NCBI RefSeq assembly: GCF_002097715.1
Contig: NZ_CP020738.1
Coordinates: 1,116,001 to 1,180,000 of the forward strand
Direction of reading: 5' to 3'
Source: Burkholderia ubonensis subsp. mesacidophila
GTDB taxonomy: Bacteria > Pseudomonadota > Gammaproteobacteria > Burkholderiales > Burkholderiaceae
DNA length: 64,000 nucleotides
The first letter of the stretch is position 1. Every line of letters begins with the position of its first letter. The notes under the pieces are model-generated. The model was not told the DNA's origin and ran no database searches. It saw only the letters and a list, made by a program, of their open reading frames with translations. Positions 57,508 to 64,000 of the stretch are shown here, in pieces. The position numbers and the translations under genes were made by a program.

Positions 57508-57898
57508 CGTTGAGTTTCTCCACGCGAGGGATTCGTTATTTGTTGCGGATTGCAGAATAGCTCACTGCCACACACGCAAGAAAGCTCAAAAAATAAAGTG
57601 TCTCCAAAACATCACAGCGCGGAAAAACCCATATAGATCAAGGACATCGAAGACCATTCCTATTTTTGAAATAGTTGACATCTGCTGCAATGCGATTGTT
57701 GTGTGTTCCATCGTGGTGCATCGGAGATCGGCCGGTTCGGCGCAATGATGCGAGGAAAGTGGGGAAGGCAAACGTTTGCGGATGCGCTTGCGCGCCGCAT
57801 GGACACCGGCGAACCTGCAAGCGCGTGGACACGACTGCGTAACAGCCCGAAGAGACCTGGATGAGCGAGTTGTGCTATTTGCGCGGAATACGCCGGCA
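57508..57898. other. intergenic region upstream of the porin gene
   Basis: About 390 bases between porin and the YihY-type gene, both leftward. The first 170 bases are AT-rich and should contain the porin promoter. It also contains a CTATTT/AAATAG inverted repeat at about 57659-57673 and the LacI/PurR-like palindrome at 57768-57779. No protein-like frame was seen. Confidence 0.5.
57768..57779. promoter_or_regulatory. LacI/PurR-type operator-like palindrome
   Basis: GCAAACGTTTGC is a perfect 12-base palindrome identical to the core of the enterobacterial PurR box and of the general LacI-family operator form with a central CG. It lies about 260 bases upstream of the porin start. No LacI-family gene is in the window, so the regulator would be encoded elsewhere. 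Confidence 0.45.
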
Positions 57899-58813
57899 TC
57901 AACGCGGCCGGTCGGCCGGCGCCGCTTCGGCCCATGCGTTGGCCAGCCGCTCGCGCACTGCGCCGCGGGCCGCCGCGAATTCCGCGCCGAGCAGCAGCAC
58001 GGCGGCGGAGAAGTACAGCCACATCAGCAGCACCGCGAACGACCCGGCCGCGCCGAACGCGCTCGCGGTGCCGGCATGCGCGAGATACAGCGCGAACAGC
58101 TTCTTGCCGCCGGAGAAGAGGATCGCGGACACGGTGCCGCCGATCACGGCGTCGCGCCACGCGACGCGCGCGTCCGGCAGGAACTTCATCAGCGCGGCGA
58201 ACGCGCCCGCGAGGACCCCGATGCCGACGAAGAACTGCAGCAGGTTGGTGATCGCGATATAGGGCGAATCGCCCCACAGCCAGGTGCCGACGAACGTGAT
58301 CGCGGTGTCGAGCACGAGCGACACGATCAGCAGGAACGCGACGCCGAGCACGAGCCCGAACGAGATCAGCCGCACCCGCACGAGGCCGAGGACGCTCGAC
58401 CAGCGGCTCTCGGTCGCCGGCCAGATCACGCTCAGCGCGGCGCTGAGCGACGAGAACGTGGCCGACGCGCCGAGCGCCAGCGCGCCGAACGAGATCAGCG
58501 TCGCGAGACCGCCGCGCTCGCCGCTGCGGTGCGCGTTCTGGACGATGGTCTGCACGCTCGCCGCGGCATCGTCGCCGATCAACTGGTGCGCCTGCTCGAA
58601 CACCTGGCCGCGCGCGGCGTCGTCGCCGTAGAACCAGCCGGCCACCGCGATCACCATCACGAGCATCGGCGCGAGCGAGAACGCGGAGTAGAACGCGATG
58701 CTCGCGGCCATCGTCGTGCAGCGGTCGGACGAGAAGCGCCGGAAGGCGGCCAGTGCCCAGTTGGCCTGCCGTCTTGCCAGGCGTGTCGCATCAGCGGGAA
58801 TATGTGGTTTCAT
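57899..58813 (-). CDS. YihY/virulence factor BrkB family inner-membrane protein
   Basis: About 304 residues (320 if the start at 58861 is used) with six hydrophobic segments, of the YihY/BrkB family once misnamed ribonuclease BN. TMAASIAFYSAFSLAPMLVM is the N-terminal signature, and AFGAAGSFAVLLMWLYFSA the C-terminal one. Function is not known for the family with certainty; transport or membrane roles are proposed. Neither candidate start has a clear ribosome site. It is divergent from the formate dehydrogenase operon. Confidence 0.85.
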   Translation of the reverse strand: MKPHIPADATRLARRQANWALAAFRRFSSDRCTTMAASIAFYSAFSLAPMLVMVIAVAGWFYGDDAARGQVFEQAHQLIGDDAAASVQTIVQNAHRSGERGGLATLISFGALALGASATFSSLSAALSVIWPATESRWSSVLGLVRVRLISFGLVLGVAFLLIVSLVLDTAITFVGTWLWGDSPYIAITNLLQFFVGIGVLAGAFAALMKFLPDARVAWRDAVIGGTVSAILFSGGKKLFALYLAHAGTASAFGAAGSFAVLLMWLYFSAAVLLLGAEFAAARGAVRERLANAWAEAAPADRPR

Positions 58814-58922
58814 CGCGTATCGGGTCGTGACGCGGGAGGCCGGCGCCACGTAAAGATTCATTTGTGCACATCGGACAATTCAATATTGATACGAAGATTC
58901 GAACATAGTTGCGTGAACTGTC

Positions 58923-58928
58923 TATAAT
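58923..58928 (+). promoter_or_regulatory. -10 element of the formate dehydrogenase operon
   Basis: TATAAT, a perfect sigma-70 -10 hexamer, lies 36 bases before the fdoG start in an AT-rich stretch. The -35 region 17 bases upstream is poor, which suggests help from an activator. Confidence 0.5.
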
Positions 58929-58964
58929 TCCTTTCGATCCCCCCACAATAAAGCCGAGACCATC

Positions 58965-61900
58965 ATGCTACAAATGTCCCGGCGCCAGTTCCTGAAAGTG
59001 ACCGCCACGTCGCTCGCCGGATCGAGTCTTGCCCTCATGGGCTTCTCGCCGACCGAAGCGCTCGCGGAGGTCCGTCAGTACAAGCTGGCGCGAACCGTCG
59101 AAACGCGCAACACCTGTCCATACTGCTCTGTCGGCTGCGGCATCCTGATGTACAGCCTTGGCGACGGCGCGAAGAATGCGCAGTCCAGCATCATCCACAT
59201 CGAAGGCGATCCCGATCACCCGGTCAACCGCGGCACGCTGTGCCCGAAGGGCGCGAGCCTGATCGACTTCATCCACAGCCCGAGCCGCCTGATGCATCCG
59301 GAATACCGTGCGCCCGGCTCGGACAAGTGGGAGCGCATCTCGTGGAACGACGCGCTCGACCGGATCGCGAAGCTGATGAAGGCCGACCGCGACGCGAACT
59401 TCGTCGAGACGACGGAGGACGGCGCGAAGGTCAACCGCTGGCTCACGACCGGCATGCTGGCCGCGTCGGCGGGCAGCAACGAGGTCGGCTACCTGACGCA
59501 CAAGGTCATCCGCAGCACGGGGATGCTCGCGTTCGACAATCAGGCGCGTGTCTGACATGGCCCGACGGTGGCAGGTCTTGCCCCGACGTTTGGCCGTGGA
59601 GCGATGACGAACCATTGGGTCGACATCAAGAACGCGGACGTGATTCTGGTGATGGGCGGCAATGCAGCCGAGGCCCATCCGTGCGGATTCAAGTGGGTAA
59701 CGGAAGCGAAGGCGCACCGCAAGGCGCGTCTGATCGTCGTGGACCCGCGCTTTACGCGCACCGCCTCGGTGGCGGACTATTACGCGCCGATTCGCACCGG
59801 CACCGACATCGCCTTCCTGGGCGGCGTCATCAACTACCTGCTGACGAACGACAAGATCCAGCATGAGTACGTGAAGAACTACACGGACTTCTCGTTCATC
59901 GTGCGCGAGGATTTCACGTTCAACGACGGCATCTATTCCGGCTACGACGCGGAGAAGCACGCGTACCCGGACAAGTCGAGCTGGGACTACGAACGTGGCG
60001 ACGACGGCTTCGTGAAGGTCGACCCGACGCTGCAGCATCCACGCTGCGTCTACAACCTGCTGAAGCAGCACTACTCGCGCTATACGCCCGCGATGGTCGA
60101 GCAGGTGTGCGGCACGCCGAAGGACAAGTTCCTGAAGGTCTGCGAGATGCTCGCGACAACGGCCGTTCCAGGCCGCGCCGGCACGGTGCTGTACGCGCTC
60201 GGCTGGACGCACCACTCGATCGGCGCGCAAATCATCCGCACCGGCGCGATGGTGCAGCTGCTGCTCGGCAACATCGGCATCGCCGGCGGCGGGATGAACG
60301 CGCTGCGCGGCCACTCGAACATCCAGGGGCTGACCGACCTCGGGCTGATGTCGAACCTGCTGCCGGGCTACATGACGCTGCCGATGCAGTCCGAGCAGGA
60401 TTTCGACGGCTATATCAAGAAGCGCGTGCAGCTGCCGCTGCGGCCGAACCAGCTCAGCTACTGGAAGAACTACAAGGCCTTCCACGTCAGCTTCATGAAG
60501 TCGTGGTGGGGCGATGCGGCGACCGCCGAGAACAACTGGGGCTACGACTACCTGCCGAAGCTCGACAAGCAGTACGACCTGCTGCAGACGATCGAGCTGA
60601 TGAATGCCGGCAAGATCAACGGCTACATCTGCCAGGGCTTCAACCCGCTCGCGGCGGCGCCTTCGAAGGTGAAGACGGCCGCGGGGCTCGCGAAGCTGAA
60701 GTGGCTCGTGATCATGGATCCGCTCGCGACCGAGACGTCGGAGTTCTGGAAGAACCACGGCGACTACAACGACGTCGATTCGTCGAAGATCCAGACCGAG
60801 GTGTTCCGTTTGCCCACCACGTGCTTCGCGGAGGAAAACGGCTCGCTCGTGAGTTCGAGCCGCGTGCTGCAATGGCACTGGAAGGGCGCGGAGCCGCCGG
60901 GCGAGGCGCGCAGCGATCTCGAGATCATGTCGGGGCTGTTCCAGCGCATGCGCGATGCGTACAAGAAAGATGGCGGCAAGTTCCCCGACCCGATCGTGAA
61001 CCTGACCTGGCCGTACGCGAACCCGGAAAGCCCGACGCCCGAAGAGCTTGCGATGGAGTTCAACGGGCGTGCGCTCGCCGATCTGCCCGATCCGAAGGAT
61101 CCGGCCAAGACGCTCGTGAAGAAGGGCGAGCAGCTCGCCGCCTTCGCGCAGCTGAAGGACGACGGCACGACGGCGAGCGGCTGCTGGATCTTCTGCGGGT
61201 CGTGGACGCAGGCCGGCAACCAGATGGGACGGCGCGACAACTCGGATCCGACCGGCATCGGCCAGACGCTCGGCTGGGCGTGGGCGTGGCCCGCGAACCG
61301 GCGGATCCTGTACAACCGCGCGTCGTGCGACGTCAACGGCAAGCCGTTCGACCCGACCCGGAAACTGATCGGCTGGAACGGCAGCGCGTGGTCGGGCCCG
61401 GACATTCCCGACTATAAAGCCGACGAATCGCCCGAGGGCGGCATGGGCCCGTTCATCATGAACCCGGAAGGCGTCGCACGCTTCTTCGCGCGCGCCGGGA
61501 TGAACGAAGGTCCGTTCCCCGAGCACTACGAGCCGTTCGAGACGCCGCTCGCCGCGAACCCGTTCCATCCGAACAACCCGCAGGCGCTGAACAACCCGGC
61601 CGCCCGCGTGTTCCCGGATGACCGCGCGTCGTTCGGCAAGGTCGCGGAATTCCCGCACGTCGCGACGACCTATCGTCTGACGGAGCACTTCCACTACTGG
61701 ACCAAGCATGCGCGGCTGAACTCGATCATCCAGCCCGAGCAATTCGTCGAGATCGGCGAAGACCTCGCAAAGGAAGTCGGCGTCGTGCACGGCGATCGCG
61801 TGAGGGTGTCGTCCAAGCGCGGCCACATCGTCGCGGTCGCGCTCGTCACGAAGCGGATCAAGCCGCTGACGGTCGACGGCAAGAAGGTCCAGACGGTCGG

Positions 61901-62036
61901 CATCCCGTTGCACTGGGGCTTCAAGGGGTTGACGAAGCCCGGCTATCTCGCCAATACCCTGACTCCGTCCGTGGGTGACGGCAACTCGTACACACCGGAA
62001 TTCAAGTCGTTCCTGGTGAAGGTCGAAAAGGCGTAA
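58965..62036 (+). CDS. fdoG: selenocysteine-containing formate dehydrogenase alpha subunit (FDH-N/O type)
   Basis: One coding region of 1024 codons read through an in-frame TGA at 59553-59555, which encodes selenocysteine at residue 197 in [19 protein letters not shown]. coli FdnG/FdoG has the same context with Sec at 196. The N-terminus is a Tat signal ([15 protein letters not shown]), so the enzyme works in the periplasm. [14 protein letters not shown] supplies the [4Fe-4S] ligands, and [10 protein letters not shown] and later segments bind the molybdenum/tungsten bis-MGD cofactor. Both halves are in one frame and match the full-length family (about 1015 residues). It oxidises formate and passes electrons to the beta and gamma subunits. 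Confidence 0.95.
59553..59592 (+). promoter_or_regulatory. bacterial SECIS element with UGA selenocysteine codon
   Basis: The TGA is followed by a sequence able to fold as the SelB-binding hairpin: GGCA pairs with TGCC around AGGTCT-type loop bases (GGTCT) at about 59567-59580, with a second pairing CGACGG / CCCCGACG outside. The GGTCT apical loop with its bulge-type U is the feature of E. coli fdhF and fdnG SECIS elements. It requires selA, selB, selC and selD elsewhere in the genome. Confidence 0.85.
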
Positions 62037-62046
62037 GGGGAACGAG

Positions 62047-62961
62047 ATGGCATTGCAATCGCTGGATATCAAGCGCGTCTCGGCCACCACCACGCCGCCG
62101 CCCACGGCGCGCGAGCCGGTGACCGGGAGCGTCGCGAAACTGATCGACGTATCGAAGTGCATCGGCTGCAAGGCGTGCCAGACGGCCTGCATGGAGTGGA
62201 ACGACCTGCGCGACGAAGTCGGCACCAACGTCGGCGTGTACGACAACCCGGCCGACCTGTCGGAGCACTCGTGGACGGTGATGCGGTTCGCCGAATACGA
62301 GAACCCGGACGGCAACCTCGAATGGCTGATCCGCAAGGACGGCTGCATGCACTGCGAGGACCCGGGCTGCCTGAAGGCATGCCCGTCGCCGGGCGCGATC
62401 GTGCAGTACAACAACGGGATCGTCGATTTCCACGAGGAGAACTGCATCGGTTGCGGCTACTGCGTGACCGGCTGCCCGTTCAACGTCCCGCGGATCTCGA
62501 AGAAGGATCATCGCGCGTACAAGTGCACGCTCTGCTCCGACCGCGTCGCGGTCGGCCAGGAACCGGCCTGCGTGAAGACCTGCCCGACGGGCGCGATCGT
62601 GTTCGGCACCAAGGAGGACATGAAGCAGCACGCGGCCGAGCGGATCGAGGACCTGAAGGAGCGCGGCTTCGAGCATGCGGGGCTGTACGATCCGCAGGGC
62701 GTCGGCGGCACGCACGTGATGTACGTGCTGCACCACGCCGACAAGCCGTCGCTGTATCACGGCCTGCCGGACAACCCGTCGATCAGCCCGATGGTGAAAT
62801 TGTGGAAGGGCTTCGCGAAGCCGCTGGCGGTCGCGGGCATCGCGCTGACGGCGCTCGCGGGCTTCTTCCACTACATCCGGGTCGGCCCGAACGAGGTGAC
62901 CGACGAAGAGGAAACCGCCGCCCGCGACGAGGCGCGACGCATCAAGGAGGACGTGAAATGA
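62047..62961 (+). CDS. fdoH: formate dehydrogenase beta (iron-sulfur) subunit
   Basis: A 304-residue subunit with four ferredoxin-like cysteine clusters: [18 protein letters not shown] near 37-54, [34 protein letters not shown] and [21 protein letters not shown] (shown in part). They form a chain of four [4Fe-4S] clusters from alpha to the membrane haem. A single C-terminal membrane helix ([17 protein letters not shown], about 262-278) anchors it. Its stop overlaps the gamma start by four bases. Confidence 0.95.
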   Translation: MALQSLDIKRVSATTTPPPTAREPVTGSVAKLIDVSKCIGCKACQTACMEWNDLRDEVGTNVGVYDNPADLSEHSWTVMRFAEYENPDGNLEWLIRKDGCMHCEDPGCLKACPSPGAIVQYNNGIVDFHEENCIGCGYCVTGCPFNVPRISKKDHRAYKCTLCSDRVAVGQEPACVKTCPTGAIVFGTKEDMKQHAAERIEDLKERGFEHAGLYDPQGVGGTHVMYVLHHADKPSLYHGLPDNPSISPMVKLWKGFAKPLAVAGIALTALAGFFHYIRVGPNEVTDEEETAARDEARRIKEDVK

Positions 62962-63584
62962 AGCATGACGACCCCAACCTGATCGTCCGCTACACGGCGA
63001 ACGAGCGGACGAACCACTGGATCACCGCGATCACGTTCGTGCTGCTCGCGCTGTCCGGGCTGGCGCTGTTCCATCCGTCGATGTTCTGGCTGACCGCGCT
63101 GTTCGGCGGCGGCCAGTGGACGCGGATCCTGCACCCGTTCGTCGGCCTCGTGATGTTCGTGTCGTTCGCGGTGATGGTGGTGCGCTACTGGCATCACAAC
63201 GTCCTCGACCGGGACGACGTGCAATGGCTGCGCCAGATCGACGACGTGCTCGCGAACCGCGAGGACAAGCTGCCGGAGATCGGCCGCTATAACGCCGGAC
63301 AGAAACTGCTATTCTTCACGTTGGTGGCGTGCCTGGCGCTGTTGCTGCTGTCCGGCATCGTCATCTGGCGGCGGTATTTCTCGTTCTACTTCCCGATCGG
63401 GGTGATCCGGCTCGCGGCAGTAGTCCATGCCGTCGCGGCGTTCGTGCTGATTGCCGGCATCGTCACGCATATCTATGCGGCGCTGTGGGTCAAGGGCTCG
63501 ATCCGGGCGATGGTGCGCGGCACGGTCACCCTCGGCTGGGCGCGCAAGCACCACCCGAAGTGGTTCCGTGAAAGCGTGAAGTAG
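62958..63584 (+). CDS. fdoI: formate dehydrogenase gamma (cytochrome b556) subunit
   Basis: A 208-residue inner-membrane subunit with four hydrophobic segments, passing electrons from the beta subunit to quinone. Histidines in [32 protein letters not shown] and [17 protein letters not shown] (in part) are the expected haem b ligands and quinone-site residues. The ATG at 62958 lies in the ATGA overlap with the beta gene. Confidence 0.94.
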   Translation: MKHDDPNLIVRYTANERTNHWITAITFVLLALSGLALFHPSMFWLTALFGGGQWTRILHPFVGLVMFVSFAVMVVRYWHHNVLDRDDVQWLRQIDDVLANREDKLPEIGRYNAGQKLLFFTLVACLALLLLSGIVIWRRYFSFYFPIGVIRLAAVVHAVAAFVLIAGIVTHIYAALWVKGSIRAMVRGTVTLGWARKHHPKWFRESVK

Positions 63585-63634
63585 CGCGCCGGGACGGGGT
63601 GGCGCGCCGCCCCGTCCGTCGTCGGAACCGCCCG

Positions 63635-63664
63635 AAGCGCCGATACGTCGGCGCTTGTTTTTTT
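63635..63664 (+). terminator. intrinsic terminator between fdoI and fdhE
   Basis: AAGCGCCGA pairs perfectly with TCGGCGCTT around a TACG tetraloop and is followed by G and seven T. It ends only 13 bases before the fdhE start, so it would reduce fdhE transcription from the operon promoter unless read-through occurs. Confidence 0.85.
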
Positions 63665-63677
63665 GGACAACACACTC

Positions 63678-64000
63678 GTGACACAACGCATTCTCGAACC
63701 GAATGAAATCTCGGCGCTCGATCATTCGGCGATCCCGCGCTTCCGCCTGCCGGAACGCGCAACGGTTTTCTCCGCGCGCGCCGCGCGCCTGCGCCAGCTC
63801 GCCGACCTGAACCCGATCAGCGGCTACCTGCGGCTGATGGCGGTGGTCGCCGACGCGCAGCACGCGGTGCTGCAGGACTTCGCCGTGCAGATGCCGTCGC
63901 AGGACGCGATCGCGCGCGCGCAGCAGCATTCGATGCCGCTCGCGCCGGCGCTCGGCGGCGAGCGCGATCCGCAATGGCGGGCCGTGCTGCATGAACTGCT
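63678..64000 (+). CDS. fdhE: formate dehydrogenase accessory protein FdhE (partial, 5' part)
   Basis: A GTG-started frame open to the window end, 107 codons visible, beginning VTQRILEPNEI. IPRFRLPERATVFSARAARLRQLA and NPISGYLRLMAVVADAQ (first in part) match the N-terminal region of FdhE, a rubredoxin-like protein needed for assembly of respiratory formate dehydrogenases. The zinc/iron cysteine motifs would lie beyond the window. A terminator hairpin stands directly before it. Confidence 0.85.
   Translation, partial: MTQRILEPNEISALDHSAIPRFRLPERATVFSARAARLRQLADLNPISGYLRLMAVVADAQHAVLQDFAVQMPSQDAIARAQQHSMPLAPALGGERDPQWRAVLHEL

Noticed and set aside
59553..59555. TGA read as a nonsense mutation splitting the formate dehydrogenase gene
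   Set aside because: The context RV-TGA-HGPTV and the following hairpin match known selenocysteine sites, and both parts are in the same frame.

Overview
The window is about 68% GC and reads as a stretch of chromosome 2 of a Burkholderia, most likely a member of the Burkholderia cepacia complex. The gene order mdh / gntR-sdhCDABE-gltA, then leuCDB-asd, fimV-truA-trpF-trpB-methyltransferase-trpA-accD-folC-dedD-cvpA-purF-metZ, followed directly by the second cepacian exopolysaccharide cluster (bceM to bceU), is the arrangement I recall from that group. Species-level assignment was not tested by any search. Nearly all genes are housekeeping genes on what is formally a secondary chromosome.

Layout. 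1-8.5 kb: TCA-cycle block (CitE-like lyase, malate dehydrogenase, a divergent GntR regulator with a perfect palindromic operator, succinate dehydrogenase, sdhE, citrate synthase). 8.5-18.3 kb: accessory mix of regulators (AraC, AsnC/Lrp, LysR), a VOC protein, a DUF1479 protein, a dimethylarginine dimethylaminohydrolase, an MFS exporter with an NTF2-like partner, and a two-gene island of unknown function (flavoprotein-like protein plus a small partner, 11384-13266). 18.3-23.2 kb: leucine biosynthesis and asd. Each block is preceded by a short ORF that looks like an attenuation leader peptide: Leu-rich before leuC, Thr/Ile-rich before asd. 23.2-25.5 kb: an orphan flagellar hook-like gene and an AT-rich 1-kb gap that may hold a small RNA. 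25.5-38.9 kb: a tightly packed run from a FimV-like protein to metZ, with an orphan adenine methyltransferase inside the trp genes and a SAM-II-type riboswitch before metZ.

38.9-53.7 kb: cepacian cluster II. BceN and BceM make GDP-D-rhamnose, BceT makes UDP-glucose, BceR carries two glycosyltransferase domains, BceQ is the Wzx-type flippase, BceO/S/U are membrane acyltransferases, and BceP is a secreted beta-propeller-like protein of unknown role. An esterase-like protein and an unrecognised 47-residue membrane protein are interspersed. 53.7-58.9 kb: an HU-type protein with a histone-H1-like tail, a GNAT/XRE-cupin pair, a porin and a YihY-family protein. 58.9-64 kb: a selenocysteine-containing, Tat-exported formate dehydrogenase operon (alpha with in-frame UGA and SECIS, beta, gamma, and the start of fdhE).

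The strongest candidates for something undescribed are the Thr/Ile leader in front of asd, the 11384-13266 two-gene island, the possible sRNA at about 24.9-25.04 kb and the 47-residue ORF at 50161. No CRISPR array, tRNA, rRNA, insertion sequence or prophage was seen.
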